Source of the DNA: Hyphomicrobiales bacterium
GTDB taxonomy: Bacteria; Pseudomonadota; Alphaproteobacteria; Rhizobiales; Rhizobiaceae
Assembly (NCBI GenBank): GCA_900466945.1
Contig: UBNV01000003.1
Coordinates: 62,001-126,000, forward strand
Reading direction: 5' to 3'
DNA length: 64,000 nt
Shown: piece by piece, positions 1-9,230 of the stretch
Layout: each line of letters opens with the position of its first letter
Position numbering within the stretch: the stretch's first letter is position 1
The notes under the pieces: generated by a model
Told to the model about the DNA's origin: nothing
What the model saw: the letters and a program-made list of their open reading frames with translations, nothing else
The model's database searches: none
Program-made: the position numbers and the translations under genes

Positions 1-97
1 CACCCTTACCCATGGCCAGCAGCACCGCGGCTGCCTTGTCGGCCTGGGAAAGTGGTTTTCCGGTTAAAGGTCCGCCAAAATCGTCAAAGTCCATCAT
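1..97 (-). CDS. fliG: Flagellar motor switch protein FliG, N-terminal fragment (cut by window edge)
   Basis: Reading the minus strand from 97 gives an N-terminus beginning MMDFDDFGGPLTGKPLSQ and continuing with ADKAAAVLLAMGKG, the conserved opening of FliG, where the first helices carry the pattern KAA-LL-MG. Only about 32 residues lie in the window. A purine-rich GAGAGGA stretch sits just upstream. FliG is the C-ring protein that contacts MotA to generate torque. It is last of the minus-strand genes seen here (motA-fliM-fliN-fliG) and starts 29 bases after fliN ends. Either of two adjacent ATG codons (97 or 94) could be used. Confidence 0.85.
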   Translation of the reverse strand, partial: MMDFDDFGGPLTGKPLSQADKAAAVLLAMGKG

Positions 98-125
98 GGT
101 CTTGTCCTCTCTGGCCCATCATGGG

Positions 126-752
126 TCAGGATGTCTTGGTCGCCATCACTTCAATCAGTTTGACACCAAATCGCGTATCGTCGTTCTCGAGAACCGTGAT
201 CTCGCCGCGCGCAATGCGGCGGCCGTTCACCATGATCTCGACGGGCTCGCCGATCTTCTTGTCGAGCGCGATGATGGCGCCCTCCTCGAGGTTCATCAGC
301 CCGGAAACCTGCATGCGGCTCGATCCCAGCACGATCTGGACTTCGATCGGAATGTCCATGATCAGGTCGAGATTGGCGCTCAGGCCACTGCCCGGTTCCT
401 GCTGGCTGCCGGTCGATCCGCCGAACGCGCTGTCGCCGCCGAAATCGCTGGAACCGCCCAAGTCGCTTGAGCCACCGAAATCAATGCCGCCACCCAGATC
501 GCTGGAGCCGCCGAAATCACCGAGGCCGAAGTCATCGCTCGGCGCAGCTGCGGTGCCGCCGAAATCGGATTCGAATGCTGCCAGCGGGTCGTCCTTAAGA
601 CCGAGATCCGAACCGAAATCGCCCAACCCGCCTTCGGCATCGGCCTTCAGCACGCCGCGAAGATCATCGACCGCCTGGTCGAAATCGCTGTCGCTCGCGC
701 CTGGCATCGCCAGCGCGTCGTCATCCTTCGGTGGTGTCTTCTTCGTTGCCAT
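126..752 (-). CDS. fliN: Flagellar motor switch protein FliN with long Gly/Asp/Ser-rich linker
   Basis: 208 residues. The last ~85 residues (from about [19 protein letters not shown] to the end) are a SpoA/FliN domain with the pattern LMDIPVEV...LG...LL.L..G..I.L....GEPV.I.VNG..IARGE. This is the C-ring component that forms rings at the base of the motor and binds export proteins. The N-terminal half is unusual: roughly residues 40-118 are a low-complexity stretch of repeated [12 protein letters not shown] and GLGDFG units, making the protein longer than the ~137-residue enterobacterial FliN. It lies 61 bases downstream of fliM and 29 upstream of fliG. Family assignment is secure; the role of the repeat linker is unknown. 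Confidence 0.93.
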   Translation of the reverse strand: MATKKTPPKDDDALAMPGASDSDFDQAVDDLRGVLKADAEGGLGDFGSDLGLKDDPLAAFESDFGGTAAAPSDDFGLGDFGGSSDLGGGIDFGGSSDLGGSSDFGGDSAFGGSTGSQQEPGSGLSANLDLIMDIPIEVQIVLGSSRMQVSGLMNLEEGAIIALDKKIGEPVEIMVNGRRIARGEITVLENDDTRFGVKLIEVMATKTS

Positions 753-813
753 GGATTCATTATTCCTCTTGAAACTTGCCTCAAGCTGCCGTGGGGCGAG
801 CTGCGGTAAATGC

Positions 814-1761
814 CTAGCTCATCAAATGTTTTAGAATTTCATCTTCGCTGCTCACATTATCCTTCACCCGCACCGTGTAGCGGTCGCCCGCCCGGCCGAA
901 TTCACAACGATAGAGGTTCTTGCCGTTGGCGCTGACGTCGACCGTGACATCGCCCTTTTCGCGGAAGGGGATGACGTCGCCGGCGATCAGGCGGGAGACG
1001 GTGGCGAGCGTGAGCGATTCCAGCCTGATCCGCGCTTCCAGGGTGACCTGGGAGCGGCGCACCTGCTCGGCGATCTGCTCCTGCCATTCCTTCTTCGATT
1101 TGCTCGTCTGGCTCTTCGACTTCGGCATGGTCACGACGGTCTTCAGCAGGGCCTTCTGCGGGATCACCAGATAGAACTCCGATTCAACCGGGCCGAGCGT
1201 GATGCCGAGTTTTATGGTCACAGCATACTCGTCGACATGGTCGTCTTCCGGCTTGAGGCGGTCTTCTGCGTTGTGCGCCTTTTCCAGAAGCGGTTCGAAG
1301 CCCCCGGGAGCGTTGACGCCCGATCTGAGCACGTTGGCGATTTTGTCATAGACCATCACGGCCAGGTCGAGCTCGATCTGCGAGAGCGGCCGTTCGATGG
1401 GCTCCTGGATCGTCTCTGGCAGGGCTCCGAGCAGGTTTTCCATCAGGGTGATGACGAAGCTGTTGCCGCAGGCGAGCACGAAGTTCGGCGACCAGTTGCG
1501 CAGTTGTCCGTCCGCCAAGGAGACATTGTCGCCGAGATCGGCGACCAGATCCGTCATCAGGCCGCTATCGTGCCCGTTGTAGTGGACCTGCATGGTGAGC
1601 CCCGTCTCGCTGTGGAAGACGTCCGGCAGGAACTCGACATAGAGCTGGCCGAAATCTGAGCACAGCTTCTGCAATGTCTGGGAGTCACCGAGCCCGCCTG
1701 TCAGCTTCGCGAGAAGGGCTCGGTCCATGCGTGGTGCTGTCTCGGTGTGTGGTTCCGACAT
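814..1761 (-). CDS. fliM: Flagellar motor switch protein FliM
   Basis: 315 residues, close to the usual FliM size. The middle domain (about residues 60-220) is the CheC-like fold, and the C-terminal ~80 residues ([34 protein letters not shown]) are the SpoA domain that contacts FliN. In the C-ring, FliM links FliG to FliN and in other bacteria binds phospho-CheY through its N-terminus. The start lies 2 bases after the motA stop, so the two are translationally close. Placement between motA and fliN matches the rhizobial motility locus. Confidence 0.92.
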   Translation of the reverse strand: MSEPHTETAPRMDRALLAKLTGGLGDSQTLQKLCSDFGQLYVEFLPDVFHSETGLTMQVHYNGHDSGLMTDLVADLGDNVSLADGQLRNWSPNFVLACGNSFVITLMENLLGALPETIQEPIERPLSQIELDLAVMVYDKIANVLRSGVNAPGGFEPLLEKAHNAEDRLKPEDDHVDEYAVTIKLGITLGPVESEFYLVIPQKALLKTVVTMPKSKSQTSKSKKEWQEQIAEQVRRSQVTLEARIRLESLTLATVSRLIAGDVIPFREKGDVTVDVSANGKNLYRCEFGRAGDRYTVRVKDNVSSEDEILKHLMS

Positions 1762-1763
1762 GA

Positions 1764-2642
1764 TCAGGCCGCCTTGCTTTCACCGCCGCCGCCGGGGTTC
1801 ATCATTTCCTGCTCGACGGCGTCGATCGACGGACGCTCGTAGGAGGAAATGGTCTTGCGGCCGTATTCGAGTGCCACCTGCGGAACCGATCCGTTCATGT
1901 AGGCGAGCAGCGTCTGCTTCACGATGATGTAGAGGCGATGCTGCTTGGTACGAACCATCTTGATCTGGGCGATGATCGGGTTGCAGAGGCAGTAGGAGAG
2001 GAAGATGCCGAGCATGGTGCCGACGAGTGCGGCGCCGATCAGTCCGCCGAGAACTTCCGGCGATTCGTTGATCTTGCTCATCGCCTTGATGACGCCGAGA
2101 ACCGCCGCGACGATACCGATCGCCGGGAAGCTGTCGCCCATGGCAGTCATGGCATGGTAGGGCTTCATCTTGTCATAGTGAATGGTCTCGATTTCCTCGT
2201 CCATCAGGGCTTCGATCTCATGGCTACGGGCATTGCCGATGATGATCAGGCGGACATAGTCACAGATGAACGCCGTCAGTTCCTTGTTCTTCAGGAGGTT
2301 TGGAGCCGCCGTGAAGATCGAGGATTCGTCCGGATTGTCGATATGCGCTTCGATCTCGTTGCGCGACTTGGTGCGGAGGTCGCGCATCAGGGAATATAGG
2401 ACCCCGAGCACGTCGAGATAGTCACGCTCCTTCGGAACCGTCTGCTTGAACGCTTCGCCCATTGCCTTGCCGGTGTCCTTGATGACCTTCATCGGGTTGG
2501 CCATGATGAAGCCACCGACGCCGGCACCGCCGATGATGACGAGCTCGAACGGCTGGATGAGAACATCCAGGTGGCCGCCCATGGCCATGAAGCCGCCGAG
2601 AACGCAGCCCAGTGTGATGATGAAACCGACGATTAAGTTCAT
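1764..2642 (-). CDS. motA: Flagellar motor stator protein MotA
   Basis: 292 residues. The N-terminus ([23 protein letters not shown]) is a membrane helix typical of MotA. Further helices appear around residues 30-50 and in the pair near 170-220 ([19 protein letters not shown], then [19 protein letters not shown]), flanking the cytoplasmic loop that meets FliG. The conserved proline motif ([12 protein letters not shown]) is present. MotA and MotB form the proton-driven stator. Unlike in enterics, motB is not adjacent: it lies about 15 kb away on the other strand, as in Sinorhizobium. First gene of the minus-strand unit, divergent from flgF. Confidence 0.95.
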   Translation of the reverse strand: MNLIVGFIITLGCVLGGFMAMGGHLDVLIQPFELVIIGGAGVGGFIMANPMKVIKDTGKAMGEAFKQTVPKERDYLDVLGVLYSLMRDLRTKSRNEIEAHIDNPDESSIFTAAPNLLKNKELTAFICDYVRLIIIGNARSHEIEALMDEEIETIHYDKMKPYHAMTAMGDSFPAIGIVAAVLGVIKAMSKINESPEVLGGLIGAALVGTMLGIFLSYCLCNPIIAQIKMVRTKQHRLYIIVKQTLLAYMNGSVPQVALEYGRKTISSYERPSIDAVEQEMMNPGGGGESKAA

Positions 2643-2866
2643 TTTGCCCGCACCCGAACGTTACTTTTCACCGTAAGCGATAGAGCTCCTGCCTTGCGTG
2701 AGGCTGAACCTCGGAGCCAAAATTGGGCTGCGCCTGCGCCGGAAGCTCGGGTCTTTCCCCGACAGTTTCGCGCAAGCCTTTTGCCGCAAGAAGAGTGGCA
2801 TGAAGCGTAGGCTATCCTGCGTTAAATAATGATTTACTAATATTCTTCACCCGCGGAGGTAAAACG
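2643..2866. promoter_or_regulatory. Divergent motA/flgF promoter region with CGCAAG elements
   Basis: This 224-base gap separates the divergent motA and flgF operons. On the minus strand it has CACGCAAGG (2700-2692), about 50 bases before motA. On the plus strand it has CGCGCAAGC (2769-2777) and GCCGCAAGA (2783-2791), 76-98 bases before flgF. The same CRCGCAAG core recurs upstream of flgB, flgE and flhA. A near-match to TTAA-N7-TTAA (TTAA then TTTA) lies at 2822-2836. The flgF ribosome-binding site GGAGGT is at 2855-2860. The element being a binding site for Rem or another motility regulator is inference. Confidence 0.5.
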
Positions 2867-3601
2867 GTGCAATCCGGTATTTACGTGTCCCTGTCGTCGC
2901 AGATGGCCCTCGAGCGCCGTCTGACCACGGTTGCCGACAACATGGCCAATGTGAACACGGTTGGTTTCCGCTCGACGGACGTGAAGTTCGACGAGATGCT
3001 GAGCCGAACCGGAAATGACATCAATGCCAAGGTGGCCTTCGTCAGCCAGGGCAACGACTACCTGTCCACCAAGACCGGCGAACTGCACGAAACCGGCAAC
3101 GTGCTCGACTTCGCGATCAAGGGCGATGCCTGGTTTGCGATCGATACCCCGGTTGGCCAGGTCCTGACGCGTGACGGTCGCTTCACCATGACCGACACCG
3201 GCGAGCTGGTTTCGACCAAGGGATATCCTGTTCTCGACGCCGGTGGCGCGCCGATCCAGCTTAACCGTGCCGGCGGCCCGCCGGAAGTTGGCGCGAGCGC
3301 TCAGATCATGCAGGACGGTCGTGTGGTCGCGACGCTCGGCGTGTTCACCGCCGACGTCCGCAACGGCTTCCTTCGTTTCGAAAACAGCGGCGTGACCACG
3401 ACCGACAACCCGCAGCCCGTCGTCGACAATCCGGAAATCTCGATCCTGCAGGGCTATGTCGAGAACTCGAATGTCAATGGCATCGGCGAGATGACCCAGC
3501 TCATCCAGATCAATCGCGCCTTCGAGGCGATCAGCGCGCTGATCAGCTCGAGCGAGAACACCATGAGCGAGGCAATCAAGGTCCTCGGCGGCAGCAACTG
3601 A
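2867..3601 (+). CDS. flgF: Flagellar basal-body rod protein FlgF
   Basis: 244 residues, starting at a GTG codon preceded by GGAGGT with 6-base spacing. The N-terminus carries the rod/hook signature (LSSQMALERRLTTVADNMANVNTVGFRS), and the C-terminus ends in the matching helix (LIQINRAFEAISALISSSENTMSEAIKVLGG). FlgF is the proximal rod component placed between the FlgBC and FlgG segments. It sits apart from flgB, flgC and flgG, as first gene of the fliI operon, a rhizobial arrangement. FlgG at 6830-7618 is the better match to the distal rod; this one is shorter, as expected for FlgF. Confidence 0.92.
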   Translation: MQSGIYVSLSSQMALERRLTTVADNMANVNTVGFRSTDVKFDEMLSRTGNDINAKVAFVSQGNDYLSTKTGELHETGNVLDFAIKGDAWFAIDTPVGQVLTRDGRFTMTDTGELVSTKGYPVLDAGGAPIQLNRAGGPPEVGASAQIMQDGRVVATLGVFTADVRNGFLRFENSGVTTTDNPQPVVDNPEISILQGYVENSNVNGIGEMTQLIQINRAFEAISALISSSENTMSEAIKVLGGSN

Positions 3602-3619
3602 CCTTGAGATCGGAACATC

Positions 3620-5011
3620 ATGACTGCGCCGACATCAGACGAATTCCCACTGTCCCAGAAGCTCGGACAACTGGCGGCCTTGGCGCAGCGCTACTCCCGA
3701 CCGAGCAATTCGGTCACCCAGGGAGGGCATGTGCGTACCATCGCGGCCGGGCATTACACGGTCACGGGCCTGTCCCGGCATGTGCGTCTCGGTGAGTTCG
3801 TCGCCCACCGGTCTTCCACCGGCGTTCATCTGGGCGAGGTCGTCCGCGTCGAACCTGACGTCTGTTATGTCTGCCCCATCGAACCCGGCGAGCCGATCGG
3901 CATCCACGATGTCGTGATCCGGAAGGGCGCCTTCCGCGTGGCGCCTGATGACAGCTGGTGTGGCCGGACCATCAATGCGCTCGGGGACCCGATCGACAAT
4001 GGCCCGGCGCTGGCACCTGGACCGCAACGGCGGCCAATCTCCACGACCGCGCCGCCATCCATGACCCGCAGCCGCGTCGAGACCGGTTTCAAGACCGGCG
4101 TTCGGGCGATCGACATCTTCTCGCCGCTCTGCCTCGGACAGCGTCTCGGCATCTTCGCCGGATCGGGCGTCGGCAAATCGACGCTGCTCTCCATGCTCGC
4201 CCGTGCCGATGCCTTCGACAAGGTCGTCATCGCGCTGGTCGGCGAACGTGGCCGCGAAGTGCGCGAATTCATTGAGGATACGCTCGGCGACAACATGGCG
4301 AAATCGATTGCCGTGGTCGCAACGAGTGACGAAAGCCCGATGCTGCGCAAGATGGCGCCGCTGACCGCGATCACCATTGCCGAGCATTTCCGCGACAAGG
4401 GCGAGAACGTTCTTTTCATTGTCGATAGCGTGACGCGCTTTGCCCATGCGATCCGCGAGGTGGCGACCGCCGCCGGCGAACCGCCGATTGCCCGGGGTTA
4501 TCCGGCCTCCGTCTTCACCGAGCTGCCGCGCCTGCTCGAACGGGCAGGCCCCGGTGCCGAAGGCGCAGGCACGATCACGGCCATCATTTCCATCCTCGTC
4601 GATGGCGACAATCACAACGACCCGATCGCAGACTCGACGCGCGGCATTCTTGACGGCCATATCGTGCTCGATCGCGCACTCGCCGACGAAGGGCGCTATC
4701 CGCCCATCAACCCGCTTACCTCGATCTCGCGTCTTGCCCGCAAGGCATGGACGTCGGAACAGGAGAAGCTGGTGTCACGCCTCAAGGCGCTGATTCATCG
4801 CTTCGAGGAAACCCGCGATCTCCGTCTGATCGGCGGTTACCGCAACGGTTCCGATCCCGATCTCGACATGGCGATCAAGCAGGTACCGGTCATCTACGAC
4901 ATTCTGAAGCAGACACCCGGCGAAAAGCCGGCGCTCGATGCCTATGCCGATCTGGCCAATGCCTTGAAGGCGGCCGCAAGCGGCGGGCAGGGCATGAGAC
5001 AAAGGGGCTGA
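3620..5011 (+). CDS. fliI: Flagellum-specific ATPase FliI
   Basis: 463 residues, typical for FliI. The Walker A motif GSGVGKST begins near residue 181, and Walker B lies in the stretch ENVLFIVDSVTRFAHA. The stretch GERGREVREFIED is diagnostic of the FliI/SctN/F1-beta family. The protein is the cytoplasmic hexameric ATPase that prepares substrates for flagellar type III export. It follows flgF by 18 bases, and its stop is 2 bases before the next gene. No fliH or fliJ lies beside it; candidates are at 17059-17706 and 31680-32090. Confidence 0.95.
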   Translation: MTAPTSDEFPLSQKLGQLAALAQRYSRPSNSVTQGGHVRTIAAGHYTVTGLSRHVRLGEFVAHRSSTGVHLGEVVRVEPDVCYVCPIEPGEPIGIHDVVIRKGAFRVAPDDSWCGRTINALGDPIDNGPALAPGPQRRPISTTAPPSMTRSRVETGFKTGVRAIDIFSPLCLGQRLGIFAGSGVGKSTLLSMLARADAFDKVVIALVGERGREVREFIEDTLGDNMAKSIAVVATSDESPMLRKMAPLTAITIAEHFRDKGENVLFIVDSVTRFAHAIREVATAAGEPPIARGYPASVFTELPRLLERAGPGAEGAGTITAIISILVDGDNHNDPIADSTRGILDGHIVLDRALADEGRYPPINPLTSISRLARKAWTSEQEKLVSRLKALIHRFEETRDLRLIGGYRNGSDPDLDMAIKQVPVIYDILKQTPGEKPALDAYADLANALKAAASGGQGMRQRG

Positions 5012-5013
5012 CC

Positions 5014-5586
5014 ATGACCGATTTCGACGCTGACGAGCCCGTGGCTCCGCTCCGGCCGGTCTTTACCCGTCGGCGAATTCCCACGATCGACAGGGTGCTG
5101 GCCGTGACCGGCATTGCGCTCGCCTGTGGTGCTGCCTTCTTCCCCTGGTACGTCTTCTTCAATGAAGAAAAATTCGGAATCCGGGTTGCCGACTGGGAAC
5201 GCACCCGCGACCTGCCGGAGGGCCCCGGCCGCGACGTGTTCAGCGTCTCGCCCCTCGCTCTCGTCGACCGCGACGACGAAGGCGGAGACGGCAATTCTGA
5301 GATCGAAGCTCAGGTGGACCAGATCGTCACGGCCACGGTCCCGACACTCGGTCGCGAAGAGCCGGAAGGTCTCGAGACCGGTCCATCGCAGCCCTTTCCC
5401 GGCAAGAGCGGGTTCCGCCTACTGCATGTTGCCAATGGCCGCGCCCTGATCGAGGACAAGGCCGGCATGTATCTCGTCCGCGTGGGCTCCATCCTGCCGG
5501 ACAACAGCCGGGTAGCGACGCTCGAACAGCGCGAAGGCAAGTGGGTCATCGTCACCTCCGCCGGCGAGGTCGTCCAAAACAATTGA
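5014..5586 (+). CDS. Membrane-anchored protein of the flagellar operon, GspC/PilP-like C-terminal domain
   Basis: 190 residues from the ATG 2 bases after the fliI stop. One membrane helix lies near residues 26-46 (VLAVTGIALACGAAFFPWYVFF), so most of the protein should be periplasmic. The last ~60 residues (GFRLLHVANGRALIEDKAGMYLVRVGSILPDNSRVATLEQREGKWVIVTSAGEVV) resemble the small beta domain of GspC/PilP-type proteins, with the pattern G..Y.V..G..LP..S.V..I....G.WVV.TS.G.I. I recognise the arrangement as conserved in rhizobial motility loci but know of no assigned function. A longer in-frame reading from 4747 overlaps fliI and is rejected. Confidence 0.75.
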   Translation: MTDFDADEPVAPLRPVFTRRRIPTIDRVLAVTGIALACGAAFFPWYVFFNEEKFGIRVADWERTRDLPEGPGRDVFSVSPLALVDRDDEGGDGNSEIEAQVDQIVTATVPTLGREEPEGLETGPSQPFPGKSGFRLLHVANGRALIEDKAGMYLVRVGSILPDNSRVATLEQREGKWVIVTSAGEVVQNN

Positions 5587-5609
5587 CGACGTGTCGGCTG
5601 GGCAAGTCC

Positions 5610-5617
5610 CACGCAAG
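5610..5617 (+). promoter_or_regulatory. CACGCAAG element upstream of flgB
   Basis: CACGCAAG lies 44 bases before the flgB start, preceded by GGCAAG at 5600-5605. It matches the element found before motA (minus strand) and flgE at a similar distance to the start codon, which suggests a shared promoter or regulator site. The function is inferred only from recurrence. Confidence 0.35.
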
Positions 5618-5661
5618 ATTACTGGCCTAGGCTCCGATCAATAATAGACGGAGTGATGTGA

Positions 5662-6057
5662 ATGAATCCCATCCAGTTGTTCGAGCTGGCCTCCAGACAG
5701 GCGGAATGGCTTTCGGTGCGCCAGCAGGTCGTGGCGACCAATATCGCCAACGTCAACACGCCGAAATTCGCGGCAAAGGACATCACGCCCTTCAGCGCGG
5801 TGCTGGACAAGACCGGCATGGTGCAGGGCATGGCCATGACCCAGCCTGGGCACATGGCATCCAATGATTTCACCGACAGCAACATCGCCGTCGAGGAAGA
5901 AGATCTCAACAACGAGATCGGCATCCAGGAATCCGGCAATACCGTCGCCCTGTCGGACGAGTTGCGGAAAACGGGTGAAATCAAGCGGAACCACGAGCTC
6001 AATACCTCGCTGATGTCCTCCTTCCATCGCATGATGCTAATGACGGTGAAACGCTGA
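5662..6057 (+). CDS. flgB: Flagellar basal-body rod protein FlgB
   Basis: 131 residues, the usual FlgB length. The conserved N-terminal stretch [25 protein letters not shown] is present, as is the C-terminal helix that packs in the rod. FlgB is a proximal rod protein at the MS-ring. A GGAG ribosome-binding site is present (agacGGAGtgatgtgaATG). The stop overlaps the flgC start (TGATGA), implying coupled translation. It opens a tightly packed run flgB-flgC-fliE-flgG-flgA-flgI-motE-flgH-fliL-fliP. Confidence 0.93.
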   Translation: MNPIQLFELASRQAEWLSVRQQVVATNIANVNTPKFAAKDITPFSAVLDKTGMVQGMAMTQPGHMASNDFTDSNIAVEEEDLNNEIGIQESGNTVALSDELRKTGEIKRNHELNTSLMSSFHRMMLMTVKR

Positions 6058-6479
6058 TGACTGATCCATTGCTGGCAAGCCTGAAGGTTGCGGGAAGCGG
6101 GCTCGAGGCCCAGTCGACGCGCCTTCGTATCGTTTCCGAAAACATCGCGAACGCCCGCACGACCGGTGACACGCCCGGTGCGGATCCCTATCGCCGCAAG
6201 ACGATCACCTTTGGGGCAGAACTCGACCGAGCTAGCGGCGCCCAGACTGTCGAAGTGAAGAAACTCGGCGTCGATTTTGCCGAGTTCATCGAGGAATACG
6301 ACCCGGGCAACCCGGCCGCGGACGAGAACGGCGTCGTCAAGATGCCGAACGTCAACATCCTGATCGAGATGGCGGACATGCGCGAATCCAACCGCTCCTA
6401 CGAAGCGAATCTGCAGACGATCAAGCAGACACGCGACATGATTTCCCAAACCATAGCGCTGCTGAAGGCCTCACAATGA
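6057..6479 (+). CDS. flgC: Flagellar basal-body rod protein FlgC
   Basis: 140 residues. The N-terminal stretch [36 protein letters not shown] is the classic FlgC signature, and the C-terminus ([38 protein letters not shown]) matches the rod-protein helix. It forms the proximal rod with FlgB and FlgF. The gene overlaps flgB at its start and fliE at its end by 4 bases each (ATGA type), so the three are co-translated. Confidence 0.94.
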   Translation: MTDPLLASLKVAGSGLEAQSTRLRIVSENIANARTTGDTPGADPYRRKTITFGAELDRASGAQTVEVKKLGVDFAEFIEEYDPGNPAADENGVVKMPNVNILIEMADMRESNRSYEANLQTIKQTRDMISQTIALLKASQ

Positions 6480-6814
6480 TCGAATCCATCACCAAGACCA
6501 GCGCTCTTTCCGGCATGAACGGCCTAAATTCGCTTTCAAGTTCCTTCTCCACCAAGGGCCTGACCGCCGAGGGCACATCACCGGGAACCGCAACCGGGGA
6601 AACCTTCATGGCGGCGCTCAACAATATGGCGTCGCAGGCAGCCGGCGATCTGAAGCAGGCGGAACAGGCCTCCTTCGACGGCCTGATGGGCAAGGCGAAC
6701 ACCCGCGAAGTGGTCGATGCCGTCATGCAGGCCGAACAGTCACTCCAGACGGCGATCGCGTTCCGCGACAAGATCGTCAACGCCTATCTCGAAATCACGA
6801 AAATGCAGATTTAG
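6476..6814 (+). CDS. fliE: Flagellar hook-basal body complex protein FliE
   Basis: 112 residues, typical for FliE. The C-terminal half is diagnostic: [69 protein letters not shown]. FliE joins the MS-ring/export gate to the first rod subunits. It overlaps flgC by 4 bases and precedes flgG by 15. Confidence 0.94.
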   Translation: MIESITKTSALSGMNGLNSLSSSFSTKGLTAEGTSPGTATGETFMAALNNMASQAAGDLKQAEQASFDGLMGKANTREVVDAVMQAEQSLQTAIAFRDKIVNAYLEITKMQI

Positions 6815-6829
6815 CAGGGGTACCGAACT

Positions 6830-7618
6830 ATGAGAGCGCTCGCCATCGCAGCCACGGGTATGGACGCCCAGCAGACCAACCTTGAAGTCATCGCGAACAA
6901 CATCGCCAACATCAATACGACCGGCTTCAAGCGGGCGCGTGCTGAGTTCTCCGACCTTCTCTACCAGACGGAGCGCGCCCAGGGCGTGCCGAACCGTGCC
7001 AACCAGGCCATCGTGCCGGAAGGTGCCAATATCGGTCTCGGCGTTCAGACAGCCGCCGTCCGCAACATCCATACCCAGGGCCAACTGACCCAGACCGGCA
7101 ACGAGCTCGACCTCTCGCTCATCGGTCGCGGTTGGTTCCAGATCGAAAGCCCGGATGGTGCCACGCTCTACAGCCGCTCAGGTGCCTTCAACATGAATGC
7201 CGAGGGCCAGCTCGTCACCATCGACGGCTACCTCGTGACCCCGCAGATCACCATTCCGCAGGATGCAAGCGAAGTCGTCATCAGCCGGACCGGCCAGGTC
7301 CAGGCGCGCATAGGCAACGACGCCGACTACACCGATCTTGGACAGCTGACGATCGCCAACTTCGTCAACGAAGCAGGCCTGAAACCCCTCGGGGACAACC
7401 TGTTCGCCGAGACGGCCGCCTCCGGTGCCGCCATCGTTGGTGCACCGGAAGATCCGGGCTTCGGTTACATCAAGCAGTCCTACCTGGAAGCCTCGAACGT
7501 GGATTCTGTGAAGGAGATCACGGACATGATCTCTGCGCAGCGCGCCTACGAGATGAATTCCAAGGTCATCACCACTGCCGACGAGATGGCTCAGATCGTC
7601 AGCAAGAACCTCAAGTAA
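6830..7618 (+). CDS. flgG: Flagellar distal rod protein FlgG
   Basis: 262 residues, the normal FlgG length. It begins [46 protein letters not shown] and ends with [40 protein letters not shown], both textbook FlgG. It forms the long distal rod that crosses the peptidoglycan and outer-membrane rings. The neighbouring flgI (P-ring), flgH (L-ring) and flgA (P-ring chaperone) genes fit the assembly order. Confidence 0.95.
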   Translation: MRALAIAATGMDAQQTNLEVIANNIANINTTGFKRARAEFSDLLYQTERAQGVPNRANQAIVPEGANIGLGVQTAAVRNIHTQGQLTQTGNELDLSLIGRGWFQIESPDGATLYSRSGAFNMNAEGQLVTIDGYLVTPQITIPQDASEVVISRTGQVQARIGNDADYTDLGQLTIANFVNEAGLKPLGDNLFAETAASGAAIVGAPEDPGFGYIKQSYLEASNVDSVKEITDMISAQRAYEMNSKVITTADEMAQIVSKNLK

Positions 7619-7635
7619 GACAACTGGAGGCAAAC

Positions 7636-8112
7636 ATGAGGTTTCGCCGGATATTTGGACATGCCCTGCGGGCGGCGGCAATCGCCGCCGCAGCGTTTGG
7701 CTTCGGCGCCGGCACGGCGTTGGCGCAGAACACGGCCGTGATCCCCAAGCAGATCATCTATCCGGGCGAAACCATTTCCTCCGAGCAACTCGACGTCGTC
7801 GCCGTGACCAACCCCAACCTCGCAGGCGGCTATGCCCGGACCCGCGAGGAAGTGGTCGGCATGGTGGCCAAGCGCACCCTGCTGCCGGGCCGTACGATCC
7901 CGGTCCACGGTCTGAGGGAAGCATTCGCCGTCAAGCGGGGAACGGGTGTCCGTTTGACCTTTGCGATCGGCAACATGCTGATCAGCGCAAGCGGGACCCC
8001 ACTGACCGACGCCTCGGTGGGCGAAGTCGTCAAGGTCCGCAACATCGATTCAGGCTCGATCGTCTCCGGTACGGTCATGGCTGATGGTACGGTACAGGTG
8101 ATGGCAAAATGA
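7636..8112 (+). CDS. flgA: Flagellar basal body P-ring formation protein FlgA
   Basis: 158 residues from an ATG preceded by TGGAGG. A signal peptide is visible (RFRRIFGHALRAAAIAAAAFGFG, cleavage likely after GTALAQ). The mature part carries the SAF-type domain (VIPKQIIYPGETISSEQLDVV and AKRTLLPGRTIPVHGLREAFAVKRGTGVRL). FlgA is the periplasmic chaperone for FlgI. The open frame extends upstream into flgG to 7132, but that is out of keeping with the signal peptide. It overlaps flgI by 4 bases. Confidence 0.92.
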   Translation: MRFRRIFGHALRAAAIAAAAFGFGAGTALAQNTAVIPKQIIYPGETISSEQLDVVAVTNPNLAGGYARTREEVVGMVAKRTLLPGRTIPVHGLREAFAVKRGTGVRLTFAIGNMLISASGTPLTDASVGEVVKVRNIDSGSIVSGTVMADGTVQVMAK

Positions 8113-9230
8113 GACTGATTGCACCTATGCGGTTCGCATTCTGTGCGCTGGCGCTGGTCCTGGCTCCCCTCGAGCCTGCACTGAGCGCCAATTCGCGCAT
8201 CAAGGACATCGCCTCGCTCCAGTCCGGCCGCGACAACCAGCTGATCGGCTACGGTCTGGTGGTCGGCCTGCAGGGCAGCGGCGACAGCTTGCGCTCCTCA
8301 CCTTTCACCGACCAGTCCATGCGCGCCATGCTGCAGAACCTCGGCATTTCGACCCAGGGTGGTCAGTCCAATGCCAAGAACGTCGCTGCGGTCATGGTAA
8401 CCGCGAATCTGCCGCCCTTCGCGAGCCCTGGCAGCCGCATCGATGTGACCGTCAGCTCGCTGGGCGACTCGACGTCCTTACGCGGCGGGACTTTGGTGAT
8501 GACCTCCCTTACCGGTGCCGATGGTCAGATCTATGCCGTCGCCCAGGGTTCGGTGGTCGTATCTGGATTTAATGCCCAGGGTGATGCCGCATCCGTGCAG
8601 GAGGGCATCACGACTTCTGGCCGCGTGCCGACGGGTGCCATCATCGAACGCGAACTGCCGTCCAAGTTCAAGGACAGCGTCAACCTCGTTCTGCAGCTCC
8701 GCAACGCCGACTTCACCACCTCACTGCGCGTGGCAGATACCATCAACGCCTACGCTGCCGCCCATTACGGCGCTCCGATCGCCGAGGCACGCGACAGTCA
8801 GGAGATCGTGGTTCAGAAGCCCCGCACGGCCGACCTTGCGCGCCTCATGGCGGACATCGAAAACCTTGTCGTCGCAACTGATACGCCTGCGCGCGTCGTG
8901 ATCAACGAGCGCACCGGTACCATCGTCATCGGCGCCGACGTTCGTGTATCGCGCGTTGCCGTGAGCTATGGCACTTTGACGGTCCAGGTGCAGGAGACCC
9001 CGCAGGTCATCCAGCCGGAGCCCTTCTCGCGCGGCGAGACGGCGATCCAGCCGCAGACCGATATCTCGATCCAGAAGGAAGGCGACAAGATCGCCATCGT
9101 CGATGGCCCTGACCTCAGGACACTCGTCAGCGGTCTGAACAGCATCGGCGTCAAGCCGGACGGCATCATTGCCATCCTCCAGGGCATCAAGTCTGCCGGT
9201 GCCCTTCAAGCGGAGCTCGTGCTGCAATGA
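8109..9230 (+). CDS. flgI: Flagellar P-ring protein FlgI
   Basis: 373 residues. A signal peptide covers roughly residues 1-26 (FAFCALALVLAPLEPALSA). The mature protein begins NSRIKDIASLQSGRDNQLIGYGLVVGLQGSGDSL, the hallmark of FlgI. The C-terminus (VDGPDLRTLVSGLNSIGVKPDGIIAILQGIKSAGALQAELVLQ) is also diagnostic. It forms the periplasmic ring in the peptidoglycan layer. Its start and stop overlap flgA and motE by 4 bases each. Confidence 0.96.
   Translation: MRLIAPMRFAFCALALVLAPLEPALSANSRIKDIASLQSGRDNQLIGYGLVVGLQGSGDSLRSSPFTDQSMRAMLQNLGISTQGGQSNAKNVAAVMVTANLPPFASPGSRIDVTVSSLGDSTSLRGGTLVMTSLTGADGQIYAVAQGSVVVSGFNAQGDAASVQEGITTSGRVPTGAIIERELPSKFKDSVNLVLQLRNADFTTSLRVADTINAYAAAHYGAPIAEARDSQEIVVQKPRTADLARLMADIENLVVATDTPARVVINERTGTIVIGADVRVSRVAVSYGTLTVQVQETPQVIQPEPFSRGETAIQPQTDISIQKEGDKIAIVDGPDLRTLVSGLNSIGVKPDGIIAILQGIKSAGALQAELVLQ

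Noticed and set aside
3635..4660. Antisense open frame opposite fliI
   Set aside because: fliI is certain on the plus strand; the antisense product has no family features or ribosome-binding site.
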